A DNA stretch of 28,519 bases from an uncultured Coleofasciculus sp. (GCA_902805485.1 CADCTM010000619.1:2419-30937), one strand, 5' to 3'; shown: positions 16,353-24,238, numbered from the stretch's first letter. Notes: generated from the sequence alone by a model not told the origin. A program made the numbers and translations.

Positions 16353-18440
16353 TCAGCCCACCGATACATCCAAGGCACGCACTAAAAATGCCCACTCATC
16401 CGCCAGTTCTTCAATAATTTTACTTGTTGGCTTGCCTGCACCATGTCCGGCTTTCGTCTCAATTCTGATTAAAACAGGTTTTTCTCCCCGATGAGCGGCT
16501 TGCAAGGCGGCGGCAAATTTGAAACTATGAGCAGGGACAACGCGATCGTCATGATCTGCGGTTGTAATCATTGTTGCCGGGTAAGCGGTTCCGGGTTTGA
16601 GGTTGTGCAACGGCGAGTAGGCATATAACGCCTGAAACTCTTCTGCATTTTCCGGTGAACCGTAATCAGAACACCACGCCCAACCAATTGTAAACTTATG
16701 GAAGCGCAGCATATCCATAACACCTACGGCAGGTATTGCCGCACCAAATAAGTCTGGACGCTGAGTCATGCAAGCGCCGACTAATAAGCCGCCATTACTA
16801 CCACCTGCGATCGCTAATTTTTGGGGTTTGGTGTATTTATTATCAATCAACCACTCCGCCGCCGCAATAAAATCATCAAACACATTCTGCTTATTTAGCT
16901 TAGTGCCTGCTTGATGCCAGTCTTCGCCATATTCGCCACCGCCGCGTAAATTAGCGATCGCATATACGCCTCCCATCTCCATCCACACCAACCGACTAAT
17001 CGAAAAATTAGGACTTAGTGAAACATTAAATCCACCGTAACCATAAAGATAAGTTGGGTTGTTTCCATCTAACTGCAACCCTTTTTTATGGGTAATAAAC
17101 ATCGGCACTTGCGTACCATCTTTGCTGCTGTAAAAGACTTGCCTCGTCTCATACTCATCGCCATTAAAATCGACATTCGCCTTCCGGAAAACCCGACTTT
17201 CCCCACTCACCATGTCATAACGATAAATGGTGTTTGGTGTGGTAAAACTGGTAAAAGTATAAAAGGTTTCCGTATCGTATCGCTTACCGCCAAATCCTCC
17301 AGCAGAGCCAATTCCAGGCAGTTCAACCTCCCGGACAAAGGAACCATCCAGATTAAAAATCTTAATTGATGAACGCGCATCTTTGAGGTAGTCTGCAATG
17401 AATTGGTTATTCAATAAACCAATGCCTTCCAGAGTTTCAGCCACTTGAGGAATGACTTCTTTCCACCCCCCATTAGCAAGGGGGGACAAAGGGGGGTTCT
17501 TCGTATCTATTGCAATAACCCGACCACGTGGCGCATCTAAATCCGTCCGAAACCAGAAAGTATCGCCATCATTATCAATAAAACTATAGCTAGCTTCAAA
17601 TTCGCTAATTAATTCTACGATTGGCGAATCAGGTGTTTGCAAGTCTTTGTAAAAAACCAAATTCTTCGGGTCAGTTCCCCGGTCAACTGAGATAATTAAA
17701 TATCGTCCATCTTCTGTTACACCCGCCCCGAACATCCATTCTTTCTGATCAGGACGATGATAAATTAATGTATCTTCTGACTGTGGTGTTCCTAATTTGT
17801 GATAGTAAAGTTTTTGATAATAATTAGCATCTTCTAATTTAGTCGCTTCATTCGGTTCATCGTAGCGACTGTAGAAGAAACCTTGACCGTCATGAGTCCA
17901 AGATGCACCAGAAAATTTCACCCAATTGAGATGATCAGATAAGTCGTTTCCTGTTTCAACATCTCTGACTTTCCACTCATTCCAATCAGAACCGGAAGTT
18001 GATAAACCATATGCCATGAGTTTGCCATCTTCGCTAATCGACAAACCTGATAAAGCGATCGTTCCGTCTTCTGAAAGAATGTTAGGGTCAATTAATACGG
18101 TGGGTTCGGCGTCGAGGGACGTTAAAGTATAAAGCACGCTTTGGTTCTGTAAACCATCATTTTTAAAGTAAAAATAGCGGTCGCCTTCTTTAAAAGGACT
18201 TCCATATTTTTCGTAATTCCACAACTGAGTAAGTCGCTGCTTAATCTTTTCTCGTACTTGAATTTCCCCCAAATAACCAAACGTAATTTGATTTTGCGCT
18301 TCTACCCAAGCTTTGGTTTCTTCGGAGTCTGGATCTTCCAGCCATCGGTAAGGATCGGCTACCTTTGTACCGTGGTAGTCATCAACTTGGTCTGTTTTGC
18401 GAGTCGTTGGATAGATAAAGTCTTGGCTAGAAGATTGCAT
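16353..18440 (-). CDS. Prolyl oligopeptidase (peptidase family S9A)
   Basis: 695 residues, normal length for the family. The N-terminal DDYHGTKVADPYRWLEDPDS is the usual opening; a seven-bladed propeller follows to about residue 420, then the alpha/beta-hydrolase domain. The catalytic triad is visible: Ser548 in GGSNGGLLV, an Asp in DHDDRVVP, and His666 in GHGAGKPT. It should cleave short peptides after proline in the cytosol; there is no signal peptide. Residues about 314-325 (NPPLSPLANGGW) come from a dispersed nucleotide repeat inserted in frame within the propeller (see 17465-17498). The ATG at 18440 lacks a strong ribosome binding site. It appears monocistronic and is divergent from sulfiredoxin. 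Confidence 0.95.
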   Translation of the reverse strand: MQSSSQDFIYPTTRKTDQVDDYHGTKVADPYRWLEDPDSEETKAWVEAQNQITFGYLGEIQVREKIKQRLTQLWNYEKYGSPFKEGDRYFYFKNDGLQNQSVLYTLTSLDAEPTVLIDPNILSEDGTIALSGLSISEDGKLMAYGLSTSGSDWNEWKVRDVETGNDLSDHLNWVKFSGASWTHDGQGFFYSRYDEPNEATKLEDANYYQKLYYHKLGTPQSEDTLIYHRPDQKEWMFGAGVTEDGRYLIISVDRGTDPKNLVFYKDLQTPDSPIVELISEFEASYSFIDNDGDTFWFRTDLDAPRGRVIAIDTKNPPLSPLANGGWKEVIPQVAETLEGIGLLNNQFIADYLKDARSSIKIFNLDGSFVREVELPGIGSAGGFGGKRYDTETFYTFTSFTTPNTIYRYDMVSGESRVFRKANVDFNGDEYETRQVFYSSKDGTQVPMFITHKKGLQLDGNNPTYLYGYGGFNVSLSPNFSISRLVWMEMGGVYAIANLRGGGEYGEDWHQAGTKLNKQNVFDDFIAAAEWLIDNKYTKPQKLAIAGGSNGGLLVGACMTQRPDLFGAAIPAVGVMDMLRFHKFTIGWAWCSDYGSPENAEEFQALYAYSPLHNLKPGTAYPATMITTADHDDRVVPAHSFKFAAALQAAHRGEKPVLIRIETKAGHGAGKPTSKIIEELADEWAFLVRALDVSVG
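17465..17498. repeat. C-run/G-run dispersed repeat inside the oligopeptidase gene
   Basis: The plus strand reads a C-run, CATTAGCAA, then two G-runs separated by ACAAA. Repeats of this kind are usually intergenic in cyanobacteria, often translated in error as NPPLSPLAN. Here it lies within the reading frame, whose length it keeps open. A related element lies at 19510-19588. Confidence 0.7.
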
Positions 18441-18536
18441 AAGGAAGGATGATAAGCATCAGTGTTTAGTTTAACGCTCTTACTCGTCAGCGCTTGTGTG
18501 GCTTTTGGCGCTGTAACAAACAACAGACAAAAAAAT

Positions 18537-18566
18537 TTGCCAAAACAAAGTCATAACGAGTATGAT
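18537..18566 (+). promoter_or_regulatory. Putative sigma-70-type promoter of sulfiredoxin
   Basis: TTGCCA at 18537-18542 and TATGAT at 18561-18566 are separated by 18 bases, close to the consensus, and lie 41 bases upstream of the ATG at 18607. Confidence 0.5.
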
Positions 18567-18606
18567 TTAAGAGCAGGGATTTGGAACACAGCTAAAAACG
18601 GACGAC

Positions 18607-18870
18607 ATGGTAGATATTAGAGAAGTCCCTTTAAATCAGATTCTTCGTCCTCTGCCGCGAGTTAATGACCAAAATAAGGTAGCGGCGCTGATGGAGTCAA
18701 TTGAAGCAGAAGGGTTACACGAACCCATCGACGTTTTGGAAGTGGATGGACAATATTACGGTTTCTCAGGTTGCCATCGCTATGAGGCACATCAGCGCCT
18801 AGGGAAAGAAACGATTCGTTGCCGAGTGCGCCGCGCACCGCGTTCTGTTTTGCAACGACATCTAGCTTAA
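18607..18870 (+). CDS. srxA: Sulfiredoxin
   Basis: 87 residues, a ParB/Srx-fold protein. The catalytic signature FSGCHRYEAHQRLG is present with Cys56, His57 and Arg58; Cys56 is the residue that attacks the sulfinic phosphoryl ester of over-oxidised 2-Cys peroxiredoxins in an ATP-dependent repair. Leu-Arg-Pro-Leu-Pro-Arg near the N-terminus and EAEGLHEPIDVL are also typical. ParB proteins lack the GCHR motif, so that alternative is unlikely. The two Dps genes nearby fit a peroxide-defence neighbourhood. Confidence 0.92.
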   Translation: MVDIREVPLNQILRPLPRVNDQNKVAALMESIEAEGLHEPIDVLEVDGQYYGFSGCHRYEAHQRLGKETIRCRVRRAPRSVLQRHLA

Positions 18871-18997
18871 GCTGATATGCTCAACTACATTGCCTATTTA
18901 AGTGAGTCGTTATTTGTTGACGGTTAACTATTCACTGTAACTAAATAACACTCAACAAAATAAAAGTAACTAGTTTTTGTATTAGGAGACAATCATC

Positions 18998-19483
18998 ATG
19001 CAAGCTAACAGTTTACCGATTAATCTGGGCATTCCTGAAGAAAGCCGCAAAGAAATTGCCGACGGACTTTCTCGCCTTCTTGCTGATACTTATTCGCTTT
19101 ATCTCAAAACCCACAACTTCCACTGGAATGTTACGGGACCAATGTTTCAAACCTTGCACTTAATGTTTGAAACCCAGTATACAGAATTGGCATTAGCAGT
19201 TGATTTGATTGCCGAACGCATCCGGGCTTTAGGCTTTCCCGCACCCGGTACTTATAGCGATTATGCAAAGTTAAGTTCAATTGAGGAAACACCTGGTGTT
19301 CCGAAAGCGCAAGAGATGATTCGCCTGTTAGTTGAAGGACAGGAAGCAGTTGCAAGGACGGCACGTTCAATCTTCCCCGTTGCGGATCAAGTTAATGATG
19401 AACCGACTGCTGATTTATTAACTCAACGGTTGCAAGTGCATGAAAAGACGGCTTGGATGTTAAGAAGTTTGTTAGAAGAGTAA
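18998..19483 (+). CDS. Dps-family ferritin-like protein
   Basis: 161 residues. All five ferroxidase ligands of the Dps intersubunit site can be placed: His42 (FHWNVTG), His54, Glu58, Asp69 and Glu73, with the same spacings (12, 4, 11, 4) as His51, His63, Asp67, Asp78, Glu82 of Escherichia coli Dps. It should form dodecamers that oxidise ferrous iron with peroxide and store it. The N-terminus is short and not Lys-rich, so DNA binding by the tail is not obvious. A clear AGGAGA lies about nine bases before the ATG. It follows sulfiredoxin by 127 bases, which include a possible separate promoter. Confidence 0.94.
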   Translation: MQANSLPINLGIPEESRKEIADGLSRLLADTYSLYLKTHNFHWNVTGPMFQTLHLMFETQYTELALAVDLIAERIRALGFPAPGTYSDYAKLSSIEETPGVPKAQEMIRLLVEGQEAVARTARSIFPVADQVNDEPTADLLTQRLQVHEKTAWMLRSLLEE

Positions 19484-19509
19484 GAATCTGTGAGTCATTT
19501 AACATAGAA

Positions 19510-19588
19510 GCTCCCCCCTAGCCCCGCGAGGATTCTCGCGGGGAAAAAAACTCAAAGTCCCCCGATCTTCGGCGGATTTAGGGGGATG
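19510..19588. repeat. Two C-run/G-run hairpin repeats downstream of dps
   Basis: CCCCGCGAG and CTCGCGGGG (19522-19543) form a perfect 9-bp stem with loop GATT, followed by seven A. A second element, C-run, GATCTTCGGCGGATTTA, G-run, follows. Both belong to the C-run/G-run repeat class also seen inside the oligopeptidase gene. The A tract means the first is not a plus-strand intrinsic terminator. Confidence 0.6.
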
Positions 19589-19698
19589 TCACCCTTAGAC
19601 AAAGAAGCCAATAATAGTTTGCATACACGCCCAACCGAGCAGCTTTATAAGCCCTGTTGAGGGGTCAATTTCCTCTAATACCTAACACCTCATTCCCC

Positions 19699-20373
19699 AT
19701 GACTCAGGCATTTAATTCAGATTTCACCCAACCATTACAGCAACTGATGCAGGGGGTGGGTATTTCTAGTTTTAAGGCACTTAGTAAGACATCTGGAGTT
19801 TCCGAGAAGCAGTTGAGGCGTCTGCGAAAGGGACAAGTGGATCAGTTGCGGGTAGAAAATTTGCTAAAGCTTTCTCAAGTGTTGCAGGTATCGGTAAGTG
19901 AGTTATTAGCAACATTTTCATCCGTAGACGCAAACAAGCCGTGGTTGCCCCACCAAGAGACGGAATCATTAACAGTATTAAAGCAAGAGTATCAACGACT
20001 GCAACAACAACTGGAAAACCAGCGAGATACTTTAAAACAAGAGTTTCAACAGTCCAGTTTACAAATTTTGGAATCTTGGCTTGTGCAATGGCCGACAGCG
20101 GCTTATGCGGCTGGGCAGAATCAACAGTTACCTGCTGTAAGATTGCTGCCTTTGGTGCGACCTGTGGAGCAGTTAATGCAAGAATGGGGAGTAGAAGCGA
20201 TCGCATCTGTTGGTTCAGAAATCCCTTACGATCCTCAGTGGCATCAGTTGATGGAGGGAATTGCCCAAGCGGGAGAATTGGTAAAAGTTCGTTATACGGG
20301 TTATCGGCTTAGAGACAGTAAACTCTTACACCGTGCCAAGGTAAGTCCGATTAGCAATGCCAACAAAGGCTGA
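19699..20373 (+). CDS. HTH (Cro/CI-like) - coiled coil - GrpE-like head fusion
   Basis: 224 residues from the ATG at 19699. Residues 12-75 form a helix-turn-helix of the Cro/CI type (FKALSKTSGVSEKQLRRLRK, then VENLLKLSQVLQVSVSELL). Residues 85-120 are a Gln-rich coiled coil. Residues 160-218 match the beta-rich head of GrpE: the stretch with GSEIPYDPQWHQLMEG, then VKVRYTGYRLRD and LLHRAKVSP. Known GrpE proteins are nucleotide-exchange factors of DnaK; this combination with an HTH recurs in cyanobacteria as far as I recall, with unknown role. It lies between the two dps genes and may be a DNA-linked chaperone cofactor or a regulator. No dnaK or dnaJ is nearby. Confidence 0.8.
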   Translation: MTQAFNSDFTQPLQQLMQGVGISSFKALSKTSGVSEKQLRRLRKGQVDQLRVENLLKLSQVLQVSVSELLATFSSVDANKPWLPHQETESLTVLKQEYQRLQQQLENQRDTLKQEFQQSSLQILESWLVQWPTAAYAAGQNQQLPAVRLLPLVRPVEQLMQEWGVEAIASVGSEIPYDPQWHQLMEGIAQAGELVKVRYTGYRLRDSKLLHRAKVSPISNANKG

Positions 20374-20461
20374 TTTTTCTCACCCTTTAAGCTCCAAGTT
20401 TAGTACTACCGACAGAGCCAGTAATCTTCCATTTGACTGACGCTAATTTTATGTAGATTTG

Positions 20462-20482
20462 TTGCACTTATATATAGTGCAA
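20462..20482 (+). promoter_or_regulatory. Inverted repeat overlapping the promoter of the second dps
   Basis: TTGCACT and AGTGCAA flank TATATAT, a perfect 7-bp inverted repeat enclosing a possible -10 hexamer, 22 bases before the ATG at 20504. The position over a -10 suits a repressor operator. It does not match the Fur or PerR consensus I know. Confidence 0.45.
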
Positions 20483-20503
20483 AACACTGGAGATAAAAAA
20501 CTA

Positions 20504-21046
20504 ATGCGTAAATTAAACATAGGATTATCAGAAGAGCAGCGTCAAGGCGTCGTAGATTTGATGAATCATGACCTATCGGATGCCTACCTACTATTAATCA
20601 AAACGAAAAAGTACCACTGGGATGTTGTCGGACCTCAATTCCGTTCCTTGCATACACTTTGGGAAGAGCAATATACGGCGCTGACAGAAAGCATTGATGC
20701 ACTCGCTGAAAGAGTACGTGCCTTGGGTGGTTATCCCGTTGGTACGGCAGAAGGTTTCCTAAAATATGCCTCAATTAAAGAACACGCTGGTACTCTTCCT
20801 AATGCATTTGGCATGGTAGAAAACCTAGTGACCGACCATGAGCAAATTATCCGCAATCTGCGTGACCATGTTGACCAGTGTTCTGAAAAGTTTGGCGACC
20901 AAGGTACTGCTGACTTCCTAACAGGACTTATGGAAGCGCATGAACAGATGGCTTGGATGTTGCGTTCATTTATTGAAGGAGAATCTATCCAGCCCGATGG
21001 GAAATTATCGGCAGGAGACCTCAAAGTTCCTGTTGACATGAAGTAA
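20504..21046 (+). CDS. Dps-family ferritin-like protein, second copy
   Basis: 180 residues from the ATG at 20504, chosen because GGAG precedes it and the upstream start would add 15 residues over the inverted repeat. The ferroxidase ligands are His38 (YHWDVVG), His50, Glu54, Asp65 and Glu69, again with spacings 12, 4, 11, 4. The C-terminus adds a tail of about 20 residues (ESIQPDGKLSAGDLKV) absent from the first copy. The two paralogues are clearly diverged, so they may serve different iron or peroxide conditions. A good intrinsic terminator follows. Confidence 0.94.
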   Translation: MRKLNIGLSEEQRQGVVDLMNHDLSDAYLLLIKTKKYHWDVVGPQFRSLHTLWEEQYTALTESIDALAERVRALGGYPVGTAEGFLKYASIKEHAGTLPNAFGMVENLVTDHEQIIRNLRDHVDQCSEKFGDQGTADFLTGLMEAHEQMAWMLRSFIEGESIQPDGKLSAGDLKVPVDMK

Positions 21047-21071
21047 TTGAGAGATAAATAGTAACAAACAA

Positions 21072-21099
21072 GGAGGTAGGAGTTTTCCTGCCTCCTTTT
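21072..21099 (+). terminator. Intrinsic terminator of the second dps
   Basis: GGAGGTAGGA and TCCTGCCTCC form a 10-bp stem with one G-T pair and loop GTTT, followed by TTTT, 26 bases after the stop codon. Confidence 0.85.
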
Positions 21100-21282
21100 G
21101 CATTAAGGTTCAAAGAAAAATTACCCCTTAATTAAAGATTTAGCCCTACCGGATTTTGATGCGTCCACATCTGCTAATTACCGAAAAATATCAATTTAAT
21201 CAGTGATAATTATTGGTTCAAATGCTATTAATTGTAAATTGATTACACCCACAATCCTCGCTAAACGTAGTTTGAAGCAGTC

Positions 21283-21300
21283 GTTAGTAAGGATACTAAC
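21283..21300 (+). promoter_or_regulatory. Hairpin with the ribosome binding site in its loop, abutting the permease start
   Basis: GTTAGTA and TACTAAC form a perfect 7-bp stem whose loop is exactly AGGA. The GTG start codon follows immediately at 21301. If it folds in the mRNA the Shine-Dalgarno is displayed in a four-base loop beside the start, a plausible translational control site. Confidence 0.5.
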
Positions 21301-22656
21301 GTGAGCAGAGACAGGAACTATTCTTTATCCGAGCAAACCTTGGTGGCACAAACAACCGGACCAAAGCCAGCCTTATCCTTGGTCGATGCCGTCGCCATAA
21401 TTGTTGGAATTGTCATCGGTGCAGGGATTTTTGAGACTCCCGCCTTGGTTGCGGCTAATGCTGGTAGTGCAGAAGCCGCCATCCTGGCTTGGTTAGTCGG
21501 TGGCATCATGTCCTTGGTTGGGGCATTATGCTACGCAGAATTGGGAACCGCTTATCCCCACGCAGGCGGGAATTATCATTATCTGATGCGTGCCTTCGGC
21601 AAAAACCTCGCCTTTTTATTTGCTTGGGCGCGTCTGAGCGTGGTGCAAACTGGTTCAATTGTGATTTTGGCATTTGTATTCGGAGATTATGCCTCGCAGT
21701 TGTTCAGCTTCGGTGATTATTCATCATCAATTTACGCCGCGCTTGCGGTTGTGATTTTGACAGGCTTGAACATCATCAGTGTTCCCCAAGGCAAATGGAC
21801 GCAGAATTGGTTGACAGCAGCGAAAGTCCTCGGCTTGGTGATGGTTGTTGTTTTTGGTTTGTTGTATGCCTCCCCGGCTGCGCCAACTGTACCTGTGGAA
21901 GCTTCCTCTAAAGGAAGTTTGGGGCTGGCGATGGTTTTTGTGCTGTTGTCTTATGGCGGTTGGAATGAAGCAGCATTTATTTCCGCAGAGTTACGCAATG
22001 TTCGGCGTAACATGAAGCGATCGCTTTTTTGGAGTATCGGCATTATTACAGCGATTTACTTGTCGATCAACCTCGCCTTCCTCCACGGGTTAGGAGTTGC
22101 AGGAATGGCTGCTTCAAAAGCCGTTGCCGCCGACTTAATGCGTCGCGCAGTTGGCGAACCCGGCGCAATATTTATCAGCTTACTAATTGCCGTTTCTACC
22201 TTGGGCGCACTTAATGCCACAATCTTTACAGGCGCTCGTACCAACTACGCCTTTGGTCAAGATTTCTCTTTATTCTCCTTCCTCGGACGCTGGCGCAACC
22301 GTTCCCAAACCCCAACCAATGCCTTGATGGTACAGGCTTTACTCTCCTTGCTCTTGGTGCTACTAGGCACTGTCACCCGCAAAGGTTTTGAGACAATGGT
22401 GGACTACACAGCCCCGGTTTTCTGGTTCTTCTTCCTGATGACAGGGGTCTCCCTGTTTATATTGCGAGTGCGAGAACCCGAAGTGCCTCGACCATTCCAA
22501 GTTCCCCTCTATCCCCTCACACCCATCCTTTTTTGCCTCATCTGTGGTTATTTGCTCTACTCCAGCCTTGCCTATACCGGAATTGGAGCGTTTGTCGGTG
22601 TCGCTGTCGTAGCGCTGGGTGTACCCCTTTTGTTGCTTCAGTGTCGGCAAGCTTAA
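21301..22656 (+). CDS. APC-superfamily amino-acid permease
   Basis: 451 residues from a GTG, with about twelve hydrophobic segments. The first helix has the family motif VGIVIGAGIFETPALVA, where the unwound Gly-x-Gly-Ile-Phe binds the amino-acid backbone. The sixth-helix region has LLSYGGWNEAAFISAE, typical of LAT/APC-type carriers, and the stretch around GARTNYAFGQDFSLF is also conserved. It should import or exchange an amino acid across the cytoplasmic membrane; the substrate cannot be read from sequence. The start is preceded by AGGA inside a hairpin loop. The methyltransferase-like gene starts 36 bases after it, so the two probably form an operon. Confidence 0.92.
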   Translation: MSRDRNYSLSEQTLVAQTTGPKPALSLVDAVAIIVGIVIGAGIFETPALVAANAGSAEAAILAWLVGGIMSLVGALCYAELGTAYPHAGGNYHYLMRAFGKNLAFLFAWARLSVVQTGSIVILAFVFGDYASQLFSFGDYSSSIYAALAVVILTGLNIISVPQGKWTQNWLTAAKVLGLVMVVVFGLLYASPAAPTVPVEASSKGSLGLAMVFVLLSYGGWNEAAFISAELRNVRRNMKRSLFWSIGIITAIYLSINLAFLHGLGVAGMAASKAVAADLMRRAVGEPGAIFISLLIAVSTLGALNATIFTGARTNYAFGQDFSLFSFLGRWRNRSQTPTNALMVQALLSLLLVLLGTVTRKGFETMVDYTAPVFWFFFLMTGVSLFILRVREPEVPRPFQVPLYPLTPILFCLICGYLLYSSLAYTGIGAFVGVAVVALGVPLLLLQCRQA

Positions 22657-22692
22657 ACATCGAACGATTTAATAAGGATCAGGAAACCTACC

Positions 22693-23349
22693 ATGCGCTT
22701 ACAATCAATCATCGGGATAATTACAACTTTGAGTCTTGCGAGTGTTGGGTTAGCAGGATGCACCACTCAACAAGCTCAGTCAAATTCCGACACTCCAGAA
22801 AACTCACCAATCGCTCAAACCCAAGAAGCGACACCAACACCTCAACCTCAAGAAGGTAAACCAGATGTCCCCTACCTACCAACGCCAAACGAAGTTGTAG
22901 AAGCAATGCTCGAACTGGCAAAGGTGAACAGTAATGATGTTCTCTATGACTTGGGTAGCGGTGACGGACGTATCCCAATTACCGCAGCGCAAAAATTTGG
23001 TACTCGTGCCACGGGTGTCGAAATTGATCCGTATTTAGTGGAGAAAAGTCGAGCGAATGCTCAACAAGCAGGCGTTGCTGACCGCGTTAAATTCTTACAA
23101 CAAGACCTCTTCAAAACTGACCTCAGCGACGCTACGGTAGTGACACTTTATTTGCTCCCTCACATCAACCTTAAGCTACGTCCTACATTACTTCGACTCA
23201 AACCAGGCACTCGCATTGTCTCACACGCTTTCAATATGGGGGACTGGAAACCTGATCGTGAAATCCAGGTTCAGGCGCCTGGTTCTACTCGTCCCTATAC
23301 GCTTTATTACTGGGTTGTCCCTCGAAGTATCCCACGAGAGCTACAGTAG
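22693..23349 (+). CDS. Lipoprotein-type class I SAM-dependent methyltransferase
   Basis: 218 residues. The N-terminus is a bacterial lipoprotein signal: hydrophobic stretch IIGIITTLSLASVGLAGC with Cys23 in the lipobox. A Pro/Gln/Thr-rich linker (30-58) follows, then a Rossmann methyltransferase core: motif I VLYDLGSGDGRI (83-94), GVEIDP with acidic residue Glu110 expected to bind the ribose, and a motif IV-like DATVVTLYLLP. All the SAM-binding features look intact. A predicted periplasmic or thylakoid-lumen location is odd for an enzyme that needs cytosolic SAM. AGGAAA lies about eight bases before the ATG. The substrate is unknown. Confidence 0.88.
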   Translation: MRLQSIIGIITTLSLASVGLAGCTTQQAQSNSDTPENSPIAQTQEATPTPQPQEGKPDVPYLPTPNEVVEAMLELAKVNSNDVLYDLGSGDGRIPITAAQKFGTRATGVEIDPYLVEKSRANAQQAGVADRVKFLQQDLFKTDLSDATVVTLYLLPHINLKLRPTLLRLKPGTRIVSHAFNMGDWKPDREIQVQAPGSTRPYTLYYWVVPRSIPRELQ

Positions 23350-23398
23350 GACTTTCTTGGGCGGAAATTTCTGCAATGCTGGGGTTATTTCTAGACGA

Positions 23399-24172
23399 TT
23401 AACCCGCCGAAAATGGGTCTAACCAGCGGAAAATTTCTCGTTTGAGCTGATTTAAATCCCGATAAACTTCTTGTTTCATCCATTGACCGATCGCATCAAA
23501 TGGCGTAAAAGATTGTCCGGCTTTCCATTTGACATCTTGCCCTAAAGGTGTTAAGTGATTTCCGGGTAATGTTTGAACGGCAACCATATTCGGAAAACGT
23601 TGTTGCAAAACTTGAGTCAAGCTCACTGTTTGATCAATTTCGTCGTTAGTAAATTTAATCAGTAAATTACGACGAACTTCGTAACTTTTGGCAATTAAAT
23701 CATTAGTTTCTATCGGTGAAGGTGTAAACTCAATATCAAAAGCGGGATTGATATTCAGTTGCTCAATAAAGGGGATTGCCCGTCTTGCTGGGTAGTTATT
23801 GAAGGAAATTAAGATATTCCCAGCGCGTTCGACAGAAAAGAGACTGCCGATTAATAAATGAACTTTACAACCCATGCTGTGCCCAAGACCGTAGATTGGT
23901 AAATAGCGCTTACTTAAAACAGTAGTTGTTTGTAAGCGATTTAGGGTTGTCTCGAAGCGGTTGAGGACATCTCGTGCGATCGCCTTATGATCCAGAGTAT
24001 TCACAAACGGCGTTGCAATCACCGCATACCCCTGATTCCCCAATTCTTCTAGCAACCACCGATAAGTTACTTGAGGCGCAGCAGCAATGAATGCGCCACC
24101 CAGAAAATGCACAATGCCTTTAGGATTTTTAGGAATTAAAACCCAGCTACCCGATACTTCTTGCCAGTCCAT
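23399..24172 (-). CDS. DUF1350 alpha/beta-hydrolase-like protein
   Basis: 257 residues. The opening GIVHFLGGAFIAAAPQVTYR, then GYAVIATPFVNTLDH, is the DUF1350 signature, a family shared by cyanobacteria and plastids. The sequence IYGLGHSMGCKVH puts Ser99 at a nucleophile elbow (GHSMG), and a late His sits in LPGNHLTPLG, so a hydrolase fold is likely and possibly active. Substrate unknown. There is no signal peptide. The gene is convergent with the methyltransferase-like gene (49 bases apart) and divergent from the secreted repeat protein. Confidence 0.9.
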   Translation of the reverse strand: MDWQEVSGSWVLIPKNPKGIVHFLGGAFIAAAPQVTYRWLLEELGNQGYAVIATPFVNTLDHKAIARDVLNRFETTLNRLQTTTVLSKRYLPIYGLGHSMGCKVHLLIGSLFSVERAGNILISFNNYPARRAIPFIEQLNINPAFDIEFTPSPIETNDLIAKSYEVRRNLLIKFTNDEIDQTVSLTQVLQQRFPNMVAVQTLPGNHLTPLGQDVKWKAGQSFTPFDAIGQWMKQEVYRDLNQLKREIFRWLDPFSAG

Positions 24173-24185
24173 GCAGAAATTGCGT

Positions 24186-24238
24186 AATTGATACTTTAAT
24201 AATTGTAAAAAGTCTCTTCGAGTAACGAAGTATCAATT
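24186..24238. promoter_or_regulatory. Inverted repeat in a divergent promoter region
   Basis: AATTGATACTT (24186-24196) and AAGTATCAATT (24228-24238) are perfect 11-bp inverted copies. A small nested hairpin, CTTCG-AGTAA-CGAAG, lies between. The element is in the 117-base gap between divergent genes, so it may serve both as an operator. Confidence 0.45.

Noticed and set aside
18607..18870. ParB-type DNA-partition protein
   Set aside because: It shares the fold but has the sulfiredoxin FSGCHR active site and is only 87 residues long.
19522..19550. Strong GC hairpin as the terminator of the first dps
   Set aside because: It is followed by A rather than T on the plus strand and belongs to the C-run/G-run repeat class.
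19781..20206. 141-codon minus-strand frame opposite the HTH-GrpE gene
   Set aside because: The sense-strand protein has recognisable domains; the antisense product has none.
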